Positions 16,903 through 25,746 are shown, numbered from the stretch's first letter. The stretch: DNA of 51,767 bases from an uncultured Emergencia sp. (GCA_937997955.1 CALLDR010000042.1:1-51767), one strand, 5' to 3'. Notes: a model not told the origin generated them from the sequence alone. Translations and numbers: made by a program.

Positions 16903-17817
16903 ATGAACATGAAAAAGAAATTAGCACTGTTACTGGTTCTGGCCATGGTATTCGCCTTCGGCCTGACTTCCTGCGGCAGCGACGATGAGCCGGCAGAGGA
17001 TCAGACTCAGACAGAAGTATCCGAAGATACTGCTATCCTGGTAGTTTCCTTTGGTACAAGCTTCGATGACAGCAGAGACATTACCATTGGCGCTGTTGAA
17101 GACGCGATCCAGGAGGCGTTCCCTCAGTACGAGGTGAGAAGAGCCTTCACCGCTCAGATCATCATCGAAAAGGTGGCCAAAGAATCCGGCGAAGAGATCG
17201 ACAACGTAACGGAAGCTCTGGACAGAGCTGTCGCTGACGGCATCAAGAACCTGATCGTACAGCCGACCCACCTGATGGACGGTCTGGAATACAACGATCT
17301 GATCGCGGAGCTGGAAGAGTACAAGGACAGCTTTGAGAAGATCTCCGTAGGCGATCCGCTGCTGACCAGTGACGATGACTTTGATAAAGTAATGGCAGCT
17401 ATTACCGACGCAACCGCGGATATGGCTGATGACGAGACTGCCATCGTATACATGGGACACGGTACAGAAGCTGAGTCCAACAAGGTATACGCGGAAATGC
17501 AGGACAAGCTGACTGACGCGGGCTTCAGCAACTACTACATCGGAACCGTTGAAGCGACACCGTCCCTGGACGACGTAGTTGCGGCTCTGAAGGAAAACGG
17601 AAGCTACAAGAAGGTCGTTCTGTCACCGCTGATGGTTGTCTGCGGCGACCACGCTAACAACGACATGGCCGGAGACGAGGAAGATTCCTGGAAGAGCGTA
17701 CTGACTGGCGAAGGCTATGAAGTCGAAACTCTGATGCAGGGTCTTGGACAGATCGAAGCGATCCGCGACATCTATGTTGCGCACACACAGGCAGCTGTAG
17801 ACGCTCTGAATAACTAA
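16903..17817 (+). CDS. cbiK: Lipid-anchored CbiK-type sirohydrochlorin cobaltochelatase-like protein
   Basis: About 304 aa. CbiK enzymes insert Co2+ into sirohydrochlorin in anaerobic cobalamin synthesis. The catalytic region begins with ILVVSFGTSF; metal and catalytic histidines appear in YMGHGTE and CGDHANND. Unlike ordinary cytoplasmic CbiK it starts with a lipoprotein signal ending LTSC (Cys24) and an acidic linker, so it should sit on the outer face of the membrane. The start is ATG 16903 (GGAGG four nt away) or ATG 16909 (ten nt). It follows a cobalamin riboswitch and precedes a tetrapyrrole-type importer. An exported copy may bind or metallate tetrapyrroles for uptake rather than serve de novo synthesis; exported CbiK forms are known in sulfate reducers. 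Confidence 0.88.
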   Translation: MNMKKKLALLLVLAMVFAFGLTSCGSDDEPAEDQTQTEVSEDTAILVVSFGTSFDDSRDITIGAVEDAIQEAFPQYEVRRAFTAQIIIEKVAKESGEEIDNVTEALDRAVADGIKNLIVQPTHLMDGLEYNDLIAELEEYKDSFEKISVGDPLLTSDDDFDKVMAAITDATADMADDETAIVYMGHGTEAESNKVYAEMQDKLTDAGFSNYYIGTVEATPSLDDVVAALKENGSYKKVVLSPLMVVCGDHANNDMAGDEEDSWKSVLTGEGYEVETLMQGLGQIEAIRDIYVAHTQAAVDALNN

Positions 17818-17830
17818 TCAAAAAAAGAAC

Positions 17831-17870
17831 ATGCCTCCGTCCGGCCTAAGATCCAGGGCGGAGGCATTTT
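17831..17870 (+). terminator. Terminator/attenuator after cbiK
   Basis: ATGCCTCCGTCC (17831-17842) pairs with GGGCGGAGGCAT (17855-17866; one G-T pair), followed by TTTT. It probably reduces read-through into the surface-protein and importer genes. Confidence 0.75.
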
Positions 17871-17893
17871 CACTTTAAGGGCAGGGAAGTTAA

Positions 17894-18949
17894 ATGAAAA
17901 AGTTTTTAACCAGTATGCTGGCCGCGGCGCTGATTCTGAGCGTGGTCATGGCCGGCAGCGTCACCGGCTTTGCCGATGACGACAAGGAAATATCCTATGA
18001 CCAGGTGGCCGGCAGCGGCGAAATGACCACCGTACAGGAGGTGGGCGTAGAGGGCATGGAGCCCATCTACGGAAAGGACGTCAAGGACGGCGTATACGAC
18101 GTGACCGTGGAGGCCAGCTCCTCCATGTTCCCCGTGGAAAAGGCGCAGCTGACGGTTAAGGACGGAAAGATGGAGGCCGTCATGACCATGGGCGGCAAGG
18201 GCTATCTGAAGATCTTTCTGGGAACAGCCAAAGAAGCGGCCGCCAGCGACCTTTCCGACTATATCGATTTTCAGGTGGATCAGGACGGCAAGCACACCTT
18301 TACCATTCCTGTAGAGGCGCTGGACGCGCCGATTTCCTGCGCCGCTTTCAGCAAGAACAAGGAAAAATGGTATGACCGTTCTATTCTCTTTGAGGCCGCC
18401 AGCCTGCCGGAGGGAGCCGTTCTGGTGGAACTGCCGGACTACGAGGCTCTGAAAAAAGCGGCCAGGGATAAGAGGATCGAAGAAATGAAAAAAGAGAAGG
18501 AAGCCTCTCAGGAGCCGGAGGCCGCGGCTGTGGACCTGAAGGACGGTGAGTACACCGTAGAGGTGGAGCTTTCCGGCGGCACCGGCAGGGCAGACATCAC
18601 GTCTCCTGCCAAGCTGATCGTGAAGGACGGCAGGGCCTATGCTCAGATCCAGTGGAGCAGCAGCAACTACGACTACATGAAGATCGGCAGCCAGCAGTAT
18701 CTTCCGATACAGACCGAAGGCAATTCTACCTTTGAGATACCGATCACAGCCTTTGACGAGGCCATCACGGTCATAGCCGACACTACGGCCATGAGCATGC
18801 CTCACGAGATCGAATATACTCTGACCTTCCGCTCTGACTCTCTGCCGGGTTCCGGCGCGGGACCGGCGGTCATCGCGGCAGGCGCAGTTATCATAGTAAT
18901 AGCAGCGGCAGCCTTTGTCCTGCTGCGGAAAAGGAAAGCAAAGTCATGA
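17894..18949 (+). CDS. Surface-anchored protein with two NEAT-like domains
   Basis: 351 aa. A signal peptide (about 1-27) is followed by two related domains at about 60-175 and 215-312. Each opens with DG-Y-V-V/E and contains a V-KDG strand and a terminal aromatic-rich strand (KWYDRSILFE; HEIEYTLTF). A lysine/glutamate-rich linker separates them, and a C-terminal membrane helix ends in RKRKAKS. The pattern resembles NEAT (heme-binding) domains, but the usual Tyr-x3-Tyr is not intact in either, so binding of another tetrapyrrole such as a corrinoid is possible. It sits between cbiK and the importer and would hand ligand to the binding protein. The family call is inferred by eye. Confidence 0.65.
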   Translation: MKKFLTSMLAAALILSVVMAGSVTGFADDDKEISYDQVAGSGEMTTVQEVGVEGMEPIYGKDVKDGVYDVTVEASSSMFPVEKAQLTVKDGKMEAVMTMGGKGYLKIFLGTAKEAAASDLSDYIDFQVDQDGKHTFTIPVEALDAPISCAAFSKNKEKWYDRSILFEAASLPEGAVLVELPDYEALKKAARDKRIEEMKKEKEASQEPEAAAVDLKDGEYTVEVELSGGTGRADITSPAKLIVKDGRAYAQIQWSSSNYDYMKIGSQQYLPIQTEGNSTFEIPITAFDEAITVIADTTAMSMPHEIEYTLTFRSDSLPGSGAGPAVIAAGAVIIVIAAAAFVLLRKRKAKS

Positions 18950-20151
18950 AGATGAAGAAGAAAACCCTCTGGGGGCTGCTTCTGCTGGCAGCCCTGGCCA
19001 TGGCGGTTTCCCTGGCGGGCTGCGGAAGCGGCGATGAACCCTCAAACGCCGAAGACCCGGCATCTGAGAAAGCCACCGGCGGAAACTCCTTTGTTGCGGC
19101 AGAGGACGTCAGCGAACAGCTCACCTATGACGAGAGCCTGAAGCTGGACTACGCGCAGGAATTTTCGGTGGATTACTACCGGGAGGGCTACGCGCTGGTG
19201 TCCATCTCTGACGGCACTCAGTATCTGCTGGTGCCGGAGGGAGAGGAAGCGCCTTCGGACGTGCCGGAGCAGATCACGGTGCTGCAGCGGCCGGTTTCTC
19301 AGGTGTATATGGTGGCCTCGGCGGTCATGGACATGTACGCGTCCATCGACGCGGTGGATCAGATACGGTTTTCCGCGCTGAAGCAGAACGCGTGGTATGT
19401 AGATGAGGCCAAGGAGGCCATGGCGGACGGAGACATTCTGTATGCCGGAAAGTATTCCGCGCCGGACTACGAGCTGATCCTGGCGGAGGGCTGTGATCTC
19501 GCCATTGAGAACACGATGATCCTCCACTCGCCAGAGGTAAAGGAACAGCTGGAGAGCTTTGATATCCCTGTGCTGGTGGACAGGTCCAGCTATGAGACGA
19601 CGCCCCAGGGCAGAATGGAATGGGTCAAGCTTTACGGCGTCATCAGCGGCCGGGAAGAGGAGGCCAAAGCTGTCTTTGACGAACAGGTGCGCACCATCGA
19701 GGAGGCCAGGGACGGCGGCGACGGAACGCAGACCGTGGCGTTTTTCTACATCACGACCAGCGGCGGGGTCAACGTGCGCAAATCCTCGGATTATCTGCCG
19801 AAGATGATCCAGCTGGCCGGCGGTAAATATATCTTCGACGATCTGGGGGACGAGGACAACATGGCGTCGTCAACCATGACCATGCAGATGGAGGATTTCT
19901 ACGCGGCGGCAAAGGACGCTGACTACATGATCTACAACAGCTCCATCGAAGGGGAGCTGCCGGATCTGGAGAGCCTGCTGGCAAAGAGTCCGCTGTTGGA
20001 AAAGTGCAAAGCGGTTCAGGAAGGCCACGTGTACTGTACGACGAAGAATCTGTATCAGGCTTCCATGGAGCTGGGCACCATGATCGGCGATTTCAGCAGT
20101 ATGCTGACCGGCCAGGACGACGAGCTGGTCTTTATGTACCGGCTGAAGTAG
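18946..20151 (+). CDS. ABC transporter substrate-binding lipoprotein, cobalamin/Fe(III)-complex type
   Basis: 401 aa. The lipoprotein signal ends SLAGC with Cys26. The following domain is a class III (BtuF/FhuD-like) periplasmic-binding fold, with VYMVASAVMDMYASIDAVDQ in the first lobe and GGKYIFDDLGDEDN in the second. The start overlaps the previous stop as ATGA. It belongs to the importer with the FecCD permease and ATPase downstream. The riboswitch upstream makes a corrinoid the most likely ligand; heme or a siderophore cannot be excluded. Confidence 0.88.
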   Translation: MKMKKKTLWGLLLLAALAMAVSLAGCGSGDEPSNAEDPASEKATGGNSFVAAEDVSEQLTYDESLKLDYAQEFSVDYYREGYALVSISDGTQYLLVPEGEEAPSDVPEQITVLQRPVSQVYMVASAVMDMYASIDAVDQIRFSALKQNAWYVDEAKEAMADGDILYAGKYSAPDYELILAEGCDLAIENTMILHSPEVKEQLESFDIPVLVDRSSYETTPQGRMEWVKLYGVISGREEEAKAVFDEQVRTIEEARDGGDGTQTVAFFYITTSGGVNVRKSSDYLPKMIQLAGGKYIFDDLGDEDNMASSTMTMQMEDFYAAAKDADYMIYNSSIEGELPDLESLLAKSPLLEKCKAVQEGHVYCTTKNLYQASMELGTMIGDFSSMLTGQDDELVFMYRLK

Positions 20152-20294
20152 TACCGTCTGAAGTAGTGCCGGCTGCGGCTGGCAGCGGCTGCGGCAGCGG
20201 GCCGGGAACCGGGCTGGAGACCGGTAAAACGCGGATCAGCATACGAATTTCTATGATGTTTTAAGATGTTTTAACATGATCGGAGTAATTGACG

Positions 20295-21413
20295 ATGTAC
20301 AACTTTGAAAAGCTTGAAAGCTCTAAACGGGACAAAAGACGCTGGTACGGCGCGGCGTTTCTGATTCTGACGGCGCTGCTGCTGGTGTTTCTGGTCCTGA
20401 ATATCTGCATCGGCAGCGTCAATATCCCTCTGCGGGAGGTCGCCTCGGTGCTGGGACGGGCGCTGCGGCAGGCGCTGGGACTGGACGGCGGCGGGGGCGC
20501 AGCCGGAGGAGCAGGCGCGGCGGGAGCGACAGGGGCGACGTCGCAGGCCGCGGATATCGTGATCGACCTTCGCTTTCCGCGGACGCTGGCCGCGGCCATT
20601 CTGGGCGGGGCTCTGGCTCTGTCCGGCTATCTGCTGCAGACCTTTTTCCACAACCCTATCGCGGGTCCGTTTATTCTGGGTATCTCTTCCGGCGCCAAGC
20701 TGGTGGTAGCCCTGGTCATGGTGTTCCTTCTGGGAAGCGGCTCCTATATCAGCTCTATCGTCATGATCGGAGCGTCCTTTGTGGGAGCCATGATCTCCAT
20801 GGGCTTCGTGCTGCTGATATCCAGGGTTCTCAATCAGATGTCCATGCTCATCGTAGGCGGCGTCATGATCGGCTACATCTGCTCGGCCATCACGGATTTC
20901 GTCGTGACCTTCGCGGAGGACGCGGACATCGTCAACCTGCATAACTGGTCCAGAGGAAGCTTTTCCGGCATCACCTGGGACAACGTAGTGGTCATGTCGG
21001 TGGTCATCGCTGTCACCGTTCTGGGCGTATTCTTCATGTCCAAGCCGATCAGCGCTTATCAGATGGGCGAGGCCTACGCCAGGAACATGGGGCTCAACGT
21101 GAGACTGTTCCGCGCCCTGCTGGTACTGCTGTCCAGCGTGCTTTCCGCTACTGTCACCGCCTTTGCCGGTCCCGTGTCCTTTGTGGGCATCGCGGTGCCT
21201 CATCTGGTGAAGAGCCTGTTCAAGACTTCCAAGCCGATTCTGATGATTCCGGCCTGTTTCCTGGGCGGCGCGGCCTTCTGCCTGCTGTGTGACCTGCTGG
21301 CCAGGGTGCTCTTCGCCCCGGTGGAGCTGTCCATCAGCACGGTGACGGCGGTCTTCGGCGCGCCGGTGGTCATCTACATGATGGTCCATCGGAGAAAGGA
21401 GCAGACGGAATGA
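20295..21413 (+). CDS. FecCD-family ABC transporter permease (BtuC type)
   Basis: 372-aa permease with about ten membrane segments. RFPRTLAAAILGGALALSG and GPVSFVGIAVPHLVKSL are the signature stretches of BtuC/FecD permeases. A Gly/Ala-rich insert (GGGGAAGGAGAAGA, about residues 60-76) is unusual in the first external loop. ATG 20295 with GGAG nine nt upstream is preferred over TTG 20289. It overlaps the ATPase gene by 4 bp. Confidence 0.93.
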   Translation: MYNFEKLESSKRDKRRWYGAAFLILTALLLVFLVLNICIGSVNIPLREVASVLGRALRQALGLDGGGGAAGGAGAAGATGATSQAADIVIDLRFPRTLAAAILGGALALSGYLLQTFFHNPIAGPFILGISSGAKLVVALVMVFLLGSGSYISSIVMIGASFVGAMISMGFVLLISRVLNQMSMLIVGGVMIGYICSAITDFVVTFAEDADIVNLHNWSRGSFSGITWDNVVVMSVVIAVTVLGVFFMSKPISAYQMGEAYARNMGLNVRLFRALLVLLSSVLSATVTAFAGPVSFVGIAVPHLVKSLFKTSKPILMIPACFLGGAAFCLLCDLLARVLFAPVELSISTVTAVFGAPVVIYMMVHRRKEQTE

Positions 21414-22540
21414 GCGGGAACATGAGAAACGACGGATACTATTTTCAGACGGAAGCCCTGACCGTAGGCTACAACGGGGTCCCTCTGATTAAAAATATCG
21501 ACATCTGCCTGGGCCGCGGGGAGATCCTGACCATGATCGGTCCCAACGGCGCGGGCAAGACGACCATTCTGAAGAGCATCATGGGGCAGCTCCAGTCCCT
21601 GGCTGGGACCGTGTGTCTGGACGGCAGCGATCTGGCCTCCATGAGCGGCAAAGAGCTGGCTCAGAAGATGTCCGTGGTCCTGACGGCGCGGGTCAGGCCG
21701 GAGCTGATGACCTGCGAAGATGTGGTGGCCACCGGCCGCTACCCGTACACCGGCCGCTTCGGCGTGCTGTCCGCAGAGGATCTGACCATCGTCCGCCAGT
21801 CCATGGAGATGGTTCACATCGCGGAGCTGGCGGACCGGGACTTCACCCGGATCAGCGACGGCCAGAAGCAGCGTGTCATGCTGGCCCGGGCCATCTGTCA
21901 GGAGCCGGAGATCATACTGCTGGACGAGCCGACATCCTTCCTGGACATGAAATACAAGCTGGAGTTTCTGTCGGTGCTGCAGCAGATGACCCGGGAGCGG
22001 GGGCTGTCCGTGGTCATGTCCCTCCACGAGCTGGATCTGGCCGAGCGGATCTCGGACCGTATTCTGTGCATCAAAGGGGACAAGGTCGACCGTTTCGGCA
22101 CGCCGGAGGAGATCTTTGTGCCCGGCTACATCCCTTCCCTGTACAGCATGACCGCGGGGAGCTACGACGCGGTGACCGGTACCGTGGAGCTTCCTCCATC
22201 AAAGGGTGTCTGCCGGACTTTCGTCATCGCCGGAGGCGGCAGGGGGAACCCGGTGTTCCGAAGGCTTCAGCGGGCGGGAACGCCTTTCGCGGCGGGAATC
22301 CTGTGGGAAAGCGACCTGGATTACCCGGCGGCGAAGGCTTTGGCCGCCGAGACTGTAGTGGAAAAGCCGTACTGCCGGATCAGCGAGGAGACCCTGCGGC
22401 GGGCCATGGCCCTGATCGACCAGTGCGGGCAGGTGATCTGCGCGGCGGACGTGGACGCGGACGGGGAGTGGAACCAGCCCCTGCGGCAGCTGCGGGACTA
22501 CGCCCGGGAGCAGGGCAAGCTGGCGGCGGGCTGCTTTTGA
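21410..22540 (+). CDS. ABC transporter ATP-binding protein (BtuD/FecE type) with C-terminal extension
   Basis: 376 aa against about 255 for the family. The first 250 residues hold Walker A GPNGAGKTT, Walker B IILLDEPTSFLD and the H-loop MSLHELD; the signature loop is degenerate (ISDGQKQR). Residues about 255-376 form an extra domain beginning FVIAGGGRGNPVFRRLQ, with Rossmann-like strands, possibly a regulatory or ligand-sensing module. It is the last gene of the cobalamin-controlled operon and energises the importer. Confidence 0.92.
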   Translation: MSGNMRNDGYYFQTEALTVGYNGVPLIKNIDICLGRGEILTMIGPNGAGKTTILKSIMGQLQSLAGTVCLDGSDLASMSGKELAQKMSVVLTARVRPELMTCEDVVATGRYPYTGRFGVLSAEDLTIVRQSMEMVHIAELADRDFTRISDGQKQRVMLARAICQEPEIILLDEPTSFLDMKYKLEFLSVLQQMTRERGLSVVMSLHELDLAERISDRILCIKGDKVDRFGTPEEIFVPGYIPSLYSMTAGSYDAVTGTVELPPSKGVCRTFVIAGGGRGNPVFRRLQRAGTPFAAGILWESDLDYPAAKALAAETVVEKPYCRISEETLRRAMALIDQCGQVICAADVDADGEWNQPLRQLRDYAREQGKLAAGCF

Positions 22541-22695
22541 TCGGCTTCGAGCGGCTTCGGCTGCCAAGACTGCTTCGGACGGCTGTGACTGCCGCGGGCA
22601 GCTGTGGAGTGCCGAGGACTGCCTTCGGTTGCCTTTGAATGTCTTTGATGGCGGAAGAGCGGCCATAAAGGCGTCAACAAATAGTCGAACTATTC

Positions 22696-22725
22696 AAAAA
22701 CACGTTGTACAACGTGTTTTTTTTT
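22696..22725 (+). terminator. Terminator of the cobalamin-import operon
   Basis: A perfect palindrome (AAAAACACGTT-GT-AC-AACGTGTTTTT, 22696-22721) ends in T9. Its centre also supplies the -35 box of the next promoter. Confidence 0.8.
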
Positions 22726-22733
22726 GATATAAT
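22705..22733 (+). promoter_or_regulatory. Promoter of the EF-G-like gene
   Basis: TTGTAC (22705-22710), a 17-bp spacer and TATAAT (22728-22733). It overlaps the preceding terminator. Confidence 0.6.
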
Positions 22734-22797
22734 GAGAGCAGCGGTGCTGTTCAACCCCGGCGCTGCCGCGCAAAAATAATGTAGGAGGTCTTATTTA

Positions 22798-24756
22798 ATG
22801 AAAGGCTACACAAGCGAAACTATTAGAAACGTTGCTTTACTCGGACACGGAGGATGCGGAAAGACCACATTCCTGGAATCTGCATTACTCGCCACAGGAG
22901 TAATTAAGAAACTGGGTAAGGTTGAAGACGGAAATACCGTTTCCGACTACGATAAAATGGAAATTGAAAAAGGATATTCGATCAATACATCTGTCGTTCC
23001 TATCGAATGGAAGGGCAGCAAGATCAATTTCATAGATACACCGGGTTACTTTGACTTTGTCGGCGAAGTAAACGCCGCGCTGAGAGCCGCTGAGGCTGCT
23101 GTGATCCTGGTGGACGCGGGCGCCGGCATCCAGGTAGGTACGGAAGCCGCGTGGAACACCTGCGAGAGATACAAGACGCCGAGATTCATCGTTATCAACA
23201 AGAGAGATAAGGACGAGTTCGACTTCTACAAGACCTTTGACGAGCTGAAAGCCAAGTTCGGCGATACTCTGATCCCGTTCAGCTGGCCGCTGTCCGCGGA
23301 GATCGACGAGGAACTGAAGGAAGCCATCGCCATGGCTGACGACGAGCTGATGGAAAAATACTTCAACGGCGACGATTTCTCCGATGAAGAGATCAAGAAC
23401 GGCCTGGTCAAAGGTATTTCCGAGGGCGTGATCGTTCCTGTATGCTCCTCCGCGTTCCAGCTGGGACAGGGCATCGAAGGTCTGCTGGACCTGCTGCTGA
23501 CCTACGTTCCGACGCCGCTGCAGCACGGCCCATACGCCGGCTTCAACGACAACAACGAGCCGGTGGAGAGAATCTCCGTAACCGACGCGCCAATGTCCGC
23601 CTTCGTATTCAAGACCATCGTCGACCCGTTTGTCGGAAAGATTTCCGTCATGAAGGTCGTTACAGGAAAGATCAATTCCGGTACAGAAGTTTACAATGAA
23701 AGGGCTGGAAAGAGTGAAAAGCTGGGCAAGCTGTTCTTCCTGAGAGGTAAGGAACAGTTAGAGCTGAACTATGCGGAAGCAGGCGATATCGTAGCGGTTG
23801 CCAAGCTGCAGTACACCGTTTCCGGCGATACCCTCTGCGATAAGAGCGATATCATCAGATATCTGCCGCTGGATTATCCATCTCCGACCTATTTCATCGC
23901 TATCGAAGCTGTGGACAAGGGCGACGAAGAGAAGATGGGAACCGGCCTGGCAAGACTGAGAGAGGAAGACCCTTCCTTCGTAGTAGAGAGAAATGCTGAG
24001 ACGCATCAGACCCTCCTCGGCGGACAGGGCGACATCCAGCTGGGCATTATCCTGGCCAAGCTGAAGGACAGATTTGGCGTCAGCGTCAAAGTTGTGCCGC
24101 AGAAGATCGCTTACAGAGAGACCATCAAAGGCAATTCCGACGTACAGGGCAAGCACAAGAAGCAGTCCGGCGGCGCTGGACAGTACGGCGACGTACATAT
24201 CAGATTCTCACCATCTGAGCAGGAGTTCGAGTTCTCCGAAGAGCTGTTCGGCGGTTCCATTCCGAAGAACTACGTGCCTGCAGTTGAAAAGGGCCTGCTG
24301 GAAAGCATGCAGAAGGGCCCTCTGGCTGGATGCAAGGTAGTAAACGTCAAAGCCGTCCTCTACGATGGTTCCTACCACGATGTAGATTCCAACGAAGTAT
24401 CCTTCAAGATCGCCGCTTCCCTGGCGTTCAAGAAAGGTATCGTAGAAGCGAAGCCTTGCCTGCTGGAGCCGATCATGCGTCTGGAAATCCACGTGCCTGA
24501 TGATTACATGGGCGACGTCATGGGCGACATGAACAAGAGAAGAGGCAAGATCCTGGGTATGGAACCGATGGCAAACGGCGGACAGAAGCTGATCGCGGTA
24601 GCGCCGCAGGCAGAGCTGTTCGACTACGCGCTGGGACTGCGCTCCATGACACAGGGCAGAGGCTCTTTTGAACTGAAATTCGAGAGATACGAAGAAGTTC
24701 CAAAACAGCTGGCTGACAAGATCATCGCGGAGCATCAGGCTGAACAAGAAAAATAA
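22798..24756 (+). CDS. Elongation factor G-like translational GTPase
   Basis: 652 aa, shorter than EF-G (about 690-700). The G1 motif GHGGCGKT (16-23), G3 DTPGYFDF and G4 NKRD are present, followed by EF-G domains II-V (GQYGDVHIRFSP in domain IV). The usual G3 is DTPGHVDF; here the catalytic histidine position is Tyr84. This is typical of the EF-G-like paralogue group, whose role in translation is unclear. ATG 22798 has AGGAGG upstream. The gene is monocistronic. It is unlikely to be the housekeeping fusA, which normally lies in the str operon. Confidence 0.9.
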   Translation: MKGYTSETIRNVALLGHGGCGKTTFLESALLATGVIKKLGKVEDGNTVSDYDKMEIEKGYSINTSVVPIEWKGSKINFIDTPGYFDFVGEVNAALRAAEAAVILVDAGAGIQVGTEAAWNTCERYKTPRFIVINKRDKDEFDFYKTFDELKAKFGDTLIPFSWPLSAEIDEELKEAIAMADDELMEKYFNGDDFSDEEIKNGLVKGISEGVIVPVCSSAFQLGQGIEGLLDLLLTYVPTPLQHGPYAGFNDNNEPVERISVTDAPMSAFVFKTIVDPFVGKISVMKVVTGKINSGTEVYNERAGKSEKLGKLFFLRGKEQLELNYAEAGDIVAVAKLQYTVSGDTLCDKSDIIRYLPLDYPSPTYFIAIEAVDKGDEEKMGTGLARLREEDPSFVVERNAETHQTLLGGQGDIQLGIILAKLKDRFGVSVKVVPQKIAYRETIKGNSDVQGKHKKQSGGAGQYGDVHIRFSPSEQEFEFSEELFGGSIPKNYVPAVEKGLLESMQKGPLAGCKVVNVKAVLYDGSYHDVDSNEVSFKIAASLAFKKGIVEAKPCLLEPIMRLEIHVPDDYMGDVMGDMNKRRGKILGMEPMANGGQKLIAVAPQAELFDYALGLRSMTQGRGSFELKFERYEEVPKQLADKIIAEHQAEQEK

Positions 24757-24783
24757 TTTAAATCTCTTTTTTATATCAAACTC

Positions 24784-24818
24784 GGCAAAAGCGCGGCGAA
24801 AGCTGCGCTTTTGCCTTT
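24784..24818 (+). terminator. Terminator of the EF-G-like gene
   Basis: GGCAAAAGCGC (24784-24794) pairs with GCGCTTTTGCC (24805-24815), followed by TTT. Confidence 0.8.
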
Positions 24819-24845
24819 GTCTTACGAGAAAACCAGGCCGCGCCG

Positions 24846-24941
24846 GGCGCACACGGATTCAAACTCAGCCCATGGGGAAGATTCGGCCACGATCCATGGG
24901 GAGGATTCAGCCTCAATCCCTCGCGAAGATCCTGAGCAGGT
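24846..24941. repeat. Four degenerate 24-bp tandem repeats
   Basis: Units begin at 24846, 24870, 24894 and 24918. Units 2 and 3 open CCATGGGG and all share G-A-T-T/C-C at the same offset (GGATTC, AGATTC, GGATTC, AGATCC). They lie upstream of the TetR promoter. On the minus strand the units form an 8-codon repeat, but no gene is supported there. Confidence 0.6.
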
Positions 24942-24953
24942 GCGGTTATTTCA

Positions 24954-25003
24954 TTGACAGGCCGCCGGGAATGTGATAATATAATTACAGACCGACGGTC
25001 GGT
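24954..25003 (+). promoter_or_regulatory. tetR-family promoter with operator
   Basis: TTGACA (24954-24959) with TAATAT (24977-24982, 17-bp spacer) is followed at once by the palindrome ACCGACGGTCGGT (24991-25003). A repressor bound there would block its own transcription. Confidence 0.7.
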
Positions 25004-25024
25004 ATGAAAGTGAGAGGGAGAGAT

Positions 25025-25678
25025 ATGGCGAGAAATAAGCATCCGGAAGAGACGGTGAAGAAAATATTAGATGTTTCCATGAAACTGTTTCTGGAAAAGG
25101 GCTATGACCATACGACGCTTTCTGATATCATTCAGGTGAGCGGACTGTCAAAGGGCGCGATCTATCATCACTTTGCGTCGAAGGCGGAGATTTTGATCAG
25201 GATCTGCGACAGGATCGGAGAGGAAAATGCCGCCCAGCTGGAAGCCGTCAAAGAGGATCGTTCGTTAAACGGCAGGCAAAAGCTGAAGGCCGCCTTCCGG
25301 GCGTCTCTGCTGGCGGACAATCAGCGGACCATGATGAACATCGTTCCGACGCTGACTGACAACCCGCAGTTTCTCGCTCTGGAGATGAGCGCCATCTACG
25401 AAGAGGCGGTGCCTGACTATATTGAGCCCATTATCCGGGAAGGCATCAGCGACGGATCTATCTGCTCAGAGCATCCGAGGGAGACCGCGGAGATTTTGGT
25501 CGTTCTGTCAGACCTGTGGCTGAATCCTGTAGCGAGAGCGGCCACGCCTGAGGAGGTCCGGGCCAGATGCCGGGTCTATAATCAGATCACCGAGGGCCTT
25601 GGCCTGGGGGACATGCTGGACGAAGATGTGATAGAGGCCCTTGCGGAATATGCACAGCAAAAGCGCGAAGGAATATGA
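25025..25678 (+). CDS. TetR/AcrR-family repressor
   Basis: 217 aa. The N-terminal helix-turn-helix (TLSDIIQVSGLSKGAIYHHF, about residues 33-52) is classic TetR. The C-terminal ligand domain is not diagnostic. ATG 25025 with GGGAG upstream is preferred over 25004, which lies against the operator. The same operator precedes the next gene, an MFS exporter, so this protein likely represses both until an effector, probably an exporter substrate, binds. Confidence 0.92.
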   Translation: MARNKHPEETVKKILDVSMKLFLEKGYDHTTLSDIIQVSGLSKGAIYHHFASKAEILIRICDRIGEENAAQLEAVKEDRSLNGRQKLKAAFRASLLADNQRTMMNIVPTLTDNPQFLALEMSAIYEEAVPDYIEPIIREGISDGSICSEHPRETAEILVVLSDLWLNPVARAATPEEVRARCRVYNQITEGLGLGDMLDEDVIEALAEYAQQKREGI

Positions 25679-25706
25679 CGGGACGCACAGCGGGGGCATA
25701 TGACAG

Positions 25707-25736
25707 ACTGCTCTGAGGAGAGAGCAGTTTCTTTTT
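25707..25736 (+). terminator. Terminator of the TetR gene
   Basis: ACTGCTCT (25707-25714) pairs with AGAGCAGT (25721-25728), followed by TTCTTTTT. Confidence 0.7.
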
Positions 25737-25746
25737 CATCAGATAC

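Noticed and set aside
24776..25042. Minus-strand frame with an 8-residue repeat
   Set aside because: It overlaps a terminator, the 24-bp repeats and the TetR promoter; no ribosome site and Pro/His-rich repeat translation explained by the DNA repeat.
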